Source: CAWUIO01 sp963922455
Lineage (GTDB): Bacteria > Bacteroidota > Bacteroidia > Cytophagales > Microscillaceae
DNA: 32,584 nt
NCBI GenBank assembly: GCA_963922455.1
Contig: CAWUIO010000076.1
Span: 1-32,584, forward strand
Reading direction: 5' to 3'
Positions 16,358 to 23,026 of the stretch are shown in pieces (the stretch's first letter is position 1; each line of letters starts with the position of its first letter). Position numbers and translations under genes: made by a program. The notes below the pieces were generated by a model. That model saw only the letters and a program-made list of their open reading frames with translations, had not been told where the DNA came from and did not search any database.

Positions 16358-16679
16358 AATGGAGAAGACAGAGCAGTGAAGTGCCAGGAGTGGTTTTGAA
16401 AAAAGTCTTCTTTTGCCAAGCCCAAGGTACCTGCTCATGAGAACCCGACACGCAGGCTTGAAGGTCTTACTGCCCTAAAACACCAAGCAGGAAGGCAGAA
16501 AAACTACCCCCCCCTTAAAAGCGAAGTTCGGCAAAATTGGTAGAGCGGGGAAGGAACGTAGATGTTTTAACGGGTTTTTAGGATTTGAGCGTGTAAGTGC
16601 CTGGGGAAGCCATTCATCAAGAAAATCAAAAACACATAATTATTTGAGCTATAACTTAATCTTGCTGTCTGTTTGCCCC
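16358..16679. other. Intergenic region without recognised features
   Basis: About 320 bases between repeat copy 5 and the 3' end of the DUF900-type gene. A stretch near 16530-16550 (TTGGTAGAGCGG) recalls a tRNA D-arm, but no anticodon or T arm follows. No gene or terminator was identified. Confidence 0.35.
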
Positions 16680-17762
16680 CTAGCCCAAATCCCGCTTAAT
16701 CCTAAAGATATTCTTGTGGTTTACGTAGACCCGGTTACTGATCATCTCGGTATTCACGCCATCCAAGACCTGCTTGATGTCTTTTAAGACAGTGGGGTTG
16801 TCAATAAAGTAGCTATGGTCGATAAACTTCGCTAGCAAGCCACCCTGGGTACCTTTTACATCTGAGGCATCCAAGCCGATGACATTCATGGGGAGCTTGA
16901 TGGGGTTGCGGGGGCCAGCCAGTCCTAAACGGTTGATGCGGTTTTTGGTGAGTTTGGAGACCTTGAGGGCCTCATCGCTTTCGTGGAAATAGACGTGGAC
17001 GCGCTCGCCCAGGGCATTGATGTCGCGGAGGGGCTGGGCATCTTCAAAAATATCATAATTGACATCGGCGGCTACCATTAAGATTTCCCGGAAGAGGGGT
17101 ACCAGGGGTATGCGTTTTTCGAGCAAATAGGTAAACATAGCTTCCAAAACCTGATTGCCCATGGAGTGGCTGAGCAGGTGCAATTTATTGCCACAATGCC
17201 GGGATTCCTCATTCACAAACTCACTGAAAAATTTGAGCAACTTAGCATAGCCCCGGGCCAAGGCAATACCCGAGGTGCGGGCATCTTCTTGGTCATCGCG
17301 GTATTCGGTGATGCGGTCGTCGGAGGGCCAGGTAAACCCTACCACCCGGGCAATATTGCAATCGGGGTCTTGTACGAGCTTTTGGTGCAGGTCGCGCATG
17401 GTATCGAGGAAGCAATCGTAGCCGCAGTTGAAGCCGTGGATAAAAATCAAGGTATCGTTTTTTTCGGAGGGCTGGAGCATCTCGTGATAAAGATTCAAAA
17501 ACCAGATTTCGGAGCCGGCAATGTTGTTACGGTCATCCAAAGCGTGGTAGTCACTCAGTCGGTAACGGCCTTGGATGAGATCAAAATCAGGGTAGACTTC
17601 TTCTTGAGCGTCCGGGTGGTTGAGGTATAGAGAAGCAAAGCGCAAGTTGAGCGTCGTGGGACAATTATCTGATTTATCTATGCGGGGCTTTCCGCCTTCT
17701 TCCACAATGGGACGGTTGGTGATAATATACAGGCTGGGAGTTGTTGGGCTAGAATCTGACAT
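16680..17762 (-). CDS. Alpha/beta hydrolase, DUF900 type
   Basis: A 360-residue cytosolic protein without signal peptide. The alpha/beta-hydrolase core has LIFIHGFN (105-112) as the oxyanion-hole strand, GFTWPSD (142-148), and the nucleophile elbow LLSHSMGN (196-203) with Ser200. Candidate acid and base are Asp233 in MVAADV and His316 in FIDHSYF. The IHGFN/TWPSD/SHSMGN set is characteristic of DUF900 proteins, predicted esterases or lipases of unknown substrate. The N-terminal 90 residues and the basic C-terminus are unrecognised. The gene stands alone; its upstream space holds repeat copy 6. Confidence 0.88.
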   Translation of the reverse strand: MSDSSPTTPSLYIITNRPIVEEGGKPRIDKSDNCPTTLNLRFASLYLNHPDAQEEVYPDFDLIQGRYRLSDYHALDDRNNIAGSEIWFLNLYHEMLQPSEKNDTLIFIHGFNCGYDCFLDTMRDLHQKLVQDPDCNIARVVGFTWPSDDRITEYRDDQEDARTSGIALARGYAKLLKFFSEFVNEESRHCGNKLHLLSHSMGNQVLEAMFTYLLEKRIPLVPLFREILMVAADVNYDIFEDAQPLRDINALGERVHVYFHESDEALKVSKLTKNRINRLGLAGPRNPIKLPMNVIGLDASDVKGTQGGLLAKFIDHSYFIDNPTVLKDIKQVLDGVNTEMISNRVYVNHKNIFRIKRDLG

Positions 17763-17923
17763 ACGATCTAATTTTATGTGAAGCTCCTAATTTACAAAAT
17801 ATCCGAATCCGAAGTGCGGGTTTAGCGGGTTTGCCTGGAGAATATCGTATATTTAATCATGCGAAGCCAGGTACTGGGGATGGAATTCGTGAGACATGCC
17901 CTCACAAATCTCTCCGCTCCCCA

Positions 17924-18050
17924 GGCTGAGGGATAGAGCGGCCTGTCTGAGCCCGCCGTGGGTTTGCGGGGAGCCGGCGAGTAGCGAAAGCCCGACCCCC
18001 GGCCACTCCATTGAGATTAGGGAAAGATAGGACAAACGGGGGGCAGCCCC
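17924..18050 (+). repeat. Hairpin repeat family, copy 6 (subtype A)
   Basis: A full copy of 127 bp between divergent genes. Stem 2 is short, CCCCCG (17996-18001) with CGGGGG (18037-18042), around a 35-base loop, and the copy ends in CAGCCCC. It lies 67 bases before the next plus-strand gene, so that gene's promoter must lie within or just after it. The minus-strand ORF at 17853-18065 is a repeat artefact. Confidence 0.9.
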
Positions 18051-18116
18051 TAAGCAAGGAAGCAATCTCCCCTAAATCCCAACGTTAAAGGAACATATAA
18101 CCGAAAAGAACACTGT

Positions 18117-18953
18117 ATGCGACAGCTACTATGGATTTTTGTATGGCTCATGGGGGCTATCCCGGCCCAAGCGCAGAGCGAATTGATCCCCAACCCGCAC
18201 TTTGTGCTCAGCCCGGATGAAGCAAAGTTTGAACGATTGCTAAGCAAGGCGATGCAAAAAACCCAATGGATGCAGTTGACCAAGAAGGAATTTCAAGAGC
18301 AGAGTTACCAGGCCTACCAAATCAGCCGGAGCGAACTTTTTTGGCAGGTCAAAGGATGGCAAGTCCCCCCCGGAACGCTCGATACGTACTATTTCTTTTC
18401 GCCCGATTCGGCGGGAATGGCTTATCTACAACTGGAAAATAATGCCCCACCCATGCCCGAGCGGGAAGAATTTGCCGAAACGGTCCTGCTCGAAGCCTTG
18501 GAGGCTGGGCAAAAATATGAAGTAAAAATCCGCTTTCGCTGGCATATACCCCAGGAAAACATCCCTCAGGCCTTTGAGCCCTCGAGCTTTGTCTTGGCCA
18601 TAGAAAAATCGCCCCAATCGGCCAAGTACCGCAGCCTAGGCAAGTGGGAACCCAACCTAGAAGCCATTCGCCAGGACAAGCACCGGATCAAGGTGGTCCG
18701 CAGCTTTCAAGAAAATCACGGAGGCTACTACCCTGCCGACTTCGCCCAAGACCCTGAATATATAGAATGGTATGAAGAAAGCGTGATTTACCGGGCCAAG
18801 GGAGGGGAAGAAAAAATCCGCCTAGCCTTTGGCCCCAAACCCAAGGAAGGCTCTCCTCTGGAGGTTTTTGTATCTTGGGTATCGGTAAAAGCGCTTCCCC
18901 GCCCGAGCTCTTTACCTGGGGCTGGACAAGCCGACCCGGGTAAAGGGTATTAG
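18117..18953 (+). CDS. Secreted beta-rich hypothetical protein
   Basis: A 278-residue exported protein. The signal peptide core is residues 4-14, with a likely cut after AQA. The mature protein opens with SELIPNPHF, and further on has VKGWQVPPGTLDTYYF. This 'LIPNPxF ... GW..P..GT.D.Y' layout is a recurring N-terminal jelly-roll-like module in Bacteroidota cell-surface and OmpA-type proteins, but here no OmpA or sorting domain follows. The region around 85-160 (AYLQLENN, YEVKIRFRW) is beta-strand-like, consistent with a carbohydrate-binding-type sandwich. The C-terminus is Pro/Gly-rich. It is followed at about 110 bases by the Big2-DM13 lipoprotein gene, without clear operon evidence. Confidence 0.75.
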   Translation: MRQLLWIFVWLMGAIPAQAQSELIPNPHFVLSPDEAKFERLLSKAMQKTQWMQLTKKEFQEQSYQAYQISRSELFWQVKGWQVPPGTLDTYYFFSPDSAGMAYLQLENNAPPMPEREEFAETVLLEALEAGQKYEVKIRFRWHIPQENIPQAFEPSSFVLAIEKSPQSAKYRSLGKWEPNLEAIRQDKHRIKVVRSFQENHGGYYPADFAQDPEYIEWYEESVIYRAKGGEEKIRLAFGPKPKEGSPLEVFVSWVSVKALPRPSSLPGAGQADPGKGY

Positions 18954-19021
18954 AAAATTCGGGGCATAATACCAGGTAAATTTTTATCTGTCACCTAGGC
19001 GACATGCTAGGGAGCATCTGC

Positions 19022-19049
19022 TTTGTAATTTTCCTTTTAAATACATTTG
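19022..19049 (+). promoter_or_regulatory. Candidate promoter of the Big2-DM13 lipoprotein
   Basis: TTTG (19022-19025) and TACATTTG (19042-19049) match the -33 and -7 consensus with a somewhat short 16-base spacer. The start codon is only 12 bases downstream, so the leader would be very short. Confidence 0.35.
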
Positions 19050-19061
19050 CTTGCATCTCCT

Positions 19062-20549
19062 ATGAAAAAACGTGCCCTTAACGGACTAATTTTACTTCTA
19101 CTAAGTGTCGCCTCGTGTATCGGGGTAGATGTCTTACAAGACCCGGAGACGGCTACCAACCTCTCCCGGGTAGATATTGTCAATCCGGGAAGTACGCAGC
19201 TCTTCACCGGCGATACCTTACAATTGAGTTTTACCTACTTCAACCCCGAAGGGACCGAAATGATACCCAGCAATATCAGTTGGGAAAGTTCAGACCCGGC
19301 CATTGCTTTGGTGGACGGAAGTGGTCAGGTTACCGCGCTTAGTGTAGGAAACGTGCGTATAGTTGTGACGGCCAATCGCAGCGCCACCGATAGTTTGGAT
19401 TTGACCATCACGAACAATCCCGACTCGGTCAACACCTTTACCATCCAAGCCCCCGCCGGCCAAGCGGCCCTGGTCCAGGGCGAATCGCTACAACTCAGCT
19501 TTGTAGCCATCAATGCCGATGGGGATACCATCCAAGGGCAAAACCCGGTGTGGGTCAGCGAAGATACCACGATCTTGACGGTAAGCAATACCGGACTGGT
19601 CCAAGCGGTATCCACGGGACAGACTTCGGTTAAAGCCATTTTAGGAGATATAGAAAGCGATCCTATCTTCATCAGTGTGGTCGTAGATAACAGTACTTTG
19701 GCTAGTATCCAGATCACCCCGCTTTTTAGCAATATCCAGCTGGGGGAAAGCCAGCAATTTACCGCCAAAGGTTTCAACATGGACGGAGATTCCCTAAGTG
19801 GTTTAAACTTTATCTGGGAAAGTTCAGATCCCAGCTTGGCCACGATTGATGCCCATGGACTAGCCCAGGGGCTTGGCGGGGGTACCGTCAGCATTCGGGC
19901 TCGGGTAGATGATTTTTTTAGCAGTCCGGCGAGTTTACAAGTGATCGATCCCAATCAGGTAACATCCCTCCAGATTACGGCTCCCGATAATACCTTGACC
20001 GTAGGCGAAACGACACAATTTAGTTTTATGGCCTTTAATGCCAACGGTACGGCCCTGGATAATGCTGGGCTAAACCCCCAGTGGTTTAGCAGTAGCTCGG
20101 CGGTTTTGAGTATAGATGCCAATGGTTTAGCTTCGGCTCAGAATAACGGAACCGCCCAAATACGGGCGGACCTCGATGGCGTGCTGAGTAATATTGTTTT
20201 TGTGGCGGTGCAGGATAGTACGGTTAGCGAGAGCCGTACGGGAACTTTTCAAGGTTTAAATGGCTACACCGTACGCGGAGATGTCACGGTGAGAAACCCC
20301 AGCAATCAAAATAATTTGGTGATTGAGACGGCGGCCAATTTCTTTTCTCAAAGTGGGCCCGGACTCTACATTTACCTAAGTAATAATGCCAACAATGCCA
20401 ATGGAGGGATTGAAGTGGCTCCCTTGCAGGCCAATTCGGGGGTTTCTACCTACCAAGTACCCGAAGGCGTGGGAATCGATGACTACAATTTTGTGCTGGT
20501 ATTTTGTAAACCATTTGGCCTACCCTTTGGGGCTGCCAGTTTAAATTAA
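19062..20549 (+). CDS. Lipoprotein with four Big2-type Ig-like domains and a C-terminal DM13 domain
   Basis: A 495-residue surface or periplasmic lipoprotein. The lipobox SVASC ends at about Cys18. Four tandem Ig-like (Big2/invasin-type) repeats follow, each with the pattern LQLSF...W.S.D...A.VD..G...A...G...I.A, near residues 37-125, 126-210, 213-297 and 302-385. The last 107 residues (389-495) fit a DM13 domain: GTFQGLNGYTVRGDV, GPGLYIYLS, YQVPEGVGIDDYNFV and the closing VFCKPFGLPFGAASL with its single Cys482. DM13 has been proposed to act in redox or electron transfer, but this is not proven. I used the ATG at 19062; an in-frame TTG at 19047 would disturb the lipoprotein signal. Only 6 bases separate it from the next gene, so the two are likely one operon. 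Confidence 0.88.
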   Translation: MKKRALNGLILLLLSVASCIGVDVLQDPETATNLSRVDIVNPGSTQLFTGDTLQLSFTYFNPEGTEMIPSNISWESSDPAIALVDGSGQVTALSVGNVRIVVTANRSATDSLDLTITNNPDSVNTFTIQAPAGQAALVQGESLQLSFVAINADGDTIQGQNPVWVSEDTTILTVSNTGLVQAVSTGQTSVKAILGDIESDPIFISVVVDNSTLASIQITPLFSNIQLGESQQFTAKGFNMDGDSLSGLNFIWESSDPSLATIDAHGLAQGLGGGTVSIRARVDDFFSSPASLQVIDPNQVTSLQITAPDNTLTVGETTQFSFMAFNANGTALDNAGLNPQWFSSSSAVLSIDANGLASAQNNGTAQIRADLDGVLSNIVFVAVQDSTVSESRTGTFQGLNGYTVRGDVTVRNPSNQNNLVIETAANFFSQSGPGLYIYLSNNANNANGGIEVAPLQANSGVSTYQVPEGVGIDDYNFVLVFCKPFGLPFGAASLN

Positions 20550-20555
20550 TGAGCC

Positions 20556-21521
20556 ATGACATCTAAAATAGGCATTCGTCTTACTTTTTTTATAGTAGTA
20601 TGCTTGCTGGGCACTCCCCTAGCTTGGGCCAAAACCTACCATCCGGAAGATACGAGTTCCTTCAAACGCTACCCACGCTCAGCTTTTTGGCAAGCAAGTC
20701 CCCAAAATAGGGTGATTGCCCCTCGGGGTTGGGTGGCCCCCAAACAGGGCGGTTTTTTCAAATTAGGCCAAGCGGCAATCCGGGCCGATAAGTTTTTTGC
20801 CCCGGACGGTGCCCAGGTCAACATCATCACGACTTCGGTGTATATTACGAGTTTGTATGGGGAATTTGGGATCACTCCCAAGCTTACGGCCCAGGCCTAT
20901 ATTCCTTTTTTCACCCGGGTTACCTTAAATGATGTTCGTTTTGAGCCTAGTGGGGATGTGGACCCCGGCGACGAATTAAATTCATTTGGCGATTTGGAGT
21001 TGGGTTTTAAGTATAGTCTCTACCAAAAAGGCAATCTGGCCCTGAGTGCTTCCCTTTTGTTTGGCATCCCGACCGGCAACGAGGCTGGGGGGCGCACCCA
21101 ATTGTTGCAAAGTGGCGACGGGGAGTTTAATCAACTATTTCGCTTAGGCTTGGGCTACTCGGTACCCAATACTAAGTTTTATGGGGGCCTTTCGATTGGT
21201 TTTAATAACCGGACGCAGGGCTTTTCGGAAGAGTTTCGCTACGGGGCCGAAGTGGGTTACTCCTTCAATCAAAACTACCTCCTCATTTTAAAAGCCGATG
21301 GGATTGAATCTTTCAAAAACGGAAACGCTGAAAGCACCCGAAATGGGATATTCTCCAACAACTTAGAGCATTTTACGCTTACTCCAGAGTTTATCTATAC
21401 CTACAAAAATAAAGGAGGGATTACCCTCAACGCCGGCTTTCCGCTACGGGGCAACAATGTCCTGGCCGCCCCCAGTTATAGTGTCGGGATATTTTGGAAA
21501 CCCGCAGGCCAATCTAACTAA
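20556..21521 (+). CDS. Outer-membrane beta-barrel protein
   Basis: A 321-residue exported protein. The signal peptide core is residues 8-20, with a likely cut after AWA. The mature part alternates amphipathic strands with turns (FGDLELGFKYSLY, LALSASLLFGIPTGN, FRLGLGYSV, FYGGLSIGFN, YGAEVGYSFN, LTPEFIYTYK, GITLNAGFPL), and the last strand ends in Phe/Trp (YSVGIFWK), typical of BAM substrates. About 12 strands are plausible. The GIPTG motif with the barrel length is seen in transport-like or phenol-degradation-type porins (the MetA/SphA-like group). It is coupled to the DM13 lipoprotein by a 6-base gap, suggesting the lipoprotein delivers or traps a substrate; this is inference. Confidence 0.85.
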   Translation: MTSKIGIRLTFFIVVCLLGTPLAWAKTYHPEDTSSFKRYPRSAFWQASPQNRVIAPRGWVAPKQGGFFKLGQAAIRADKFFAPDGAQVNIITTSVYITSLYGEFGITPKLTAQAYIPFFTRVTLNDVRFEPSGDVDPGDELNSFGDLELGFKYSLYQKGNLALSASLLFGIPTGNEAGGRTQLLQSGDGEFNQLFRLGLGYSVPNTKFYGGLSIGFNNRTQGFSEEFRYGAEVGYSFNQNYLLILKADGIESFKNGNAESTRNGIFSNNLEHFTLTPEFIYTYKNKGGITLNAGFPLRGNNVLAAPSYSVGIFWKPAGQSN

Positions 21522-21543
21522 GGGCTACTCGGGCATCTTTAAA

Positions 21544-21580
21544 AAACCCCCATCAGTCTCTGGCTCTTGGGGGTTTCTTG
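21544..21580 (+). terminator. Intrinsic terminator after the barrel gene
   Basis: AAACCCCCA (21544-21552) pairs with TGGGGGTTT (21568-21576) around a 15-base loop, followed by a T-rich stretch. Confidence 0.75.
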
Positions 21581-21605
21581 CTTTCGGGTAATACGTAAAA
21601 ACCGT

Positions 21606-21735
21606 GGGGCTTGCCTGCGCGATGGAGCTTGGGGCTTCCCTAGGGAAATACCTACCGCGCAGGCCGGGCTTTCGCTACTCGCCGGCTCCCCGCAAACCCG
21701 CGGCGGGCTCAGACAGGCCGCTCTATCCCTAAGCC
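21606..21735 (-). repeat. Hairpin repeat family, copy 7 (subtype A)
   Basis: A full copy of 130 bp on the minus strand between convergent genes. Stem 2 is GCCTGCGCG (21613-21621) with CGCGCAGGC (21656-21664) around a 34-base loop that itself contains the small palindrome TTCCCTAGGGAA. The 3' edge reads AAGCCCC. The plus-strand ORF at 21567-21761 is a repeat artefact. Confidence 0.9.
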
Positions 21736-21869
21736 AGAATATTTTAACTTACCTGGGGTAGCGGTTTGTTAATTTTGATGTGATAAAAGCAGTAATTCTG
21801 CGACAATCCTAGCAATTTTATGTAGGTTAGCTAAAAACGCGCCCGATTAAAGTTCGTTAGAAAATAGAA

Positions 21870-21898
21870 AATCCCTTGCTCTCCCCAGAGGAGGGATT
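21870..21898 (-). terminator. Candidate terminator of the SSB-like gene pair
   Basis: AATCCCT (21870-21876) and AGGGATT (21892-21898) form a 7-bp stem. Read on the minus strand it is followed by a T-rich run, placing it just after the last gene of the pair at 21936. Confidence 0.55.
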
Positions 21899-21935
21899 GG
21901 TTTCAACTCAAGACTCTTGATTTAAGAGGCTAGTT

Positions 21936-22379
21936 CTAAAACTCAGGCGGGTCTATCATAGGGCCAGAGTTTTTTTCACCTCCATCGCTAGGACTACCAT
22001 TACTCGCCTGTCGGTCAATTTGGTTAATTTGAAGTTTCGTTTCTGCCTCAGAAGTATTTTCAGCCATTGCATCATCGGGCCCACCCCCAGATATTTGGGC
22101 ATAAGCAGACGGGCCTATGGGAAGTTTTTCAAATCCTTTCATATACAAAAAATCTAATTTATTTAAAGCCCGGACTTTTTCTGCTTCTTCCCCATATACC
22201 GTCACTTGTACCCGGGGGCCAATGGCAGGGGTTTGTTCCTTAGTCCCGTCTACGGATACATAAAAAACAAAGGCCTCAAAAGTGGCCCTTAGCTGCCCCG
22301 CGTTATCTGTGAAAAATTTGGCCTCACTACAAGGAATACCTGAGACACTCACACTTCTTAGTTGACATGGATCCATCAT
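21936..22379 (-). CDS. Divergent SSB-like OB-fold protein with SSB-type tail
   Basis: A 147-residue protein not obvious on its own. Its core aligns by eye with the SSB-like product just upstream: RVQVTVYGEEAEKVRALNKL matches FNVRLFGPDAEKAQTQGLRK, followed by FLYMKGFEK matching VYLEGHLE. The N-terminal strand (SVSVSGIP) likewise fits the first OB strand. After residue 90 the chain becomes a Gly/Ser/Glu-rich disordered tail ending MIDPPEF, similar in form to the acidic-Pro-Phe tip that lets SSB recruit repair and replication proteins. An ssDNA-binding or SSB-paralogue role is inferred. It lies 34 bases after the SSB-like gene, in the same operon. Confidence 0.7.
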   Translation of the reverse strand: MMDPCQLRSVSVSGIPCSEAKFFTDNAGQLRATFEAFVFYVSVDGTKEQTPAIGPRVQVTVYGEEAEKVRALNKLDFLYMKGFEKLPIGPSAYAQISGGGPDDAMAENTSEAETKLQINQIDRQASNGSPSDGGEKNSGPMIDPPEF

Positions 22380-22413
22380 ATATTTCTAAATTAAATGCCA
22401 GATTTAAACACTC

Positions 22414-22803
22414 TTAATCCATCAAAATAAACTTATACGTATACACCCATAACTCTACTGAGAAATCTCGGGCCATAAAGTTTATATAGCCTTTGTCTTG
22501 ATGCTCCTTGTTTTCCTTGTATACCAGAAGTTCCAAATGTCCTTCTAGATAAACCTCTCGCCCCTTTCGTAGTCCTTGAGTTTGGGCTTTCTCAGCATCC
22601 GGGCCAAATAAACGCACATTAAATTCCTGGGTATTGGATTTATCTATCACTTTTTTATCACCATTACCATCTTCTTTAAGGGCCCTTCCAGCCACTTTGG
22701 TAATAAAGTGAAAGTCGCAGATTAATTTATCGTGGGGTTTGTGGTAGCGAGGTTCACTCTCAATTTTACCCACAAGCGTGATGATATTCACATTTTTTGT
22801 CAT
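22414..22803 (-). CDS. Single-stranded DNA-binding protein-like OB-fold protein
   Basis: A 129-residue protein with the SSB/OB-fold layout: NIITLVGKIESEPRYH as the first strand pair, CDFHFITKVAG as the central strand, then FNVRLFGPDAEKAQ and the helix-turn KGREVYLEGHLE with its Gly, which matches the family's KG..V.V.G.L motif. The protein ends without the acidic SSB tip; the next gene carries a tip-like tail instead. This is probably not the housekeeping SSB, whose usual MN.V.LIG.LG start differs. It may serve a plasmid-type, repair or natural-transformation role. It is divergent from the CHAT gene. Confidence 0.75.
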   Translation of the reverse strand: MTKNVNIITLVGKIESEPRYHKPHDKLICDFHFITKVAGRALKEDGNGDKKVIDKSNTQEFNVRLFGPDAEKAQTQGLRKGREVYLEGHLELLVYKENKEHQDKGYINFMARDFSVELWVYTYKFILMD

Positions 22804-22891
22804 GAATCCTAGGGTTATTTTGTTCCAGTTAAAGAATTTTTCATCTATGTAAGATTTTGGTAATATCTCAAAAACATATAAAAAAACCTTG

Positions 22892-22901
22892 CCAGTACTG
22901 G
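22892..22901. promoter_or_regulatory. 10-bp palindrome in the SSB-CHAT divergent region
   Basis: CCAGTACTGG is a perfect palindrome between the divergent SSB-like and CHAT genes, placed as an operator might be. No further copy was seen and the role is unknown. Confidence 0.25.
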
Positions 22902-23026
22902 GATAAATGCCAAATTTTCACAATAAGATATTAGGAGAGGTGTGCTACGGGCAAAACATCTCTACTTTTCGGCAATTTTTCTTAATTTCGTCCTTAGCCA
23001 AACTAGCCTTTAAATTTATACCTAAC

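Noticed and set aside
16530..16600. tRNA-like stretch (TTGGTAGAGCGG)
   Set aside because: Only a D-arm-like piece; no acceptor, anticodon or T arm can be drawn.
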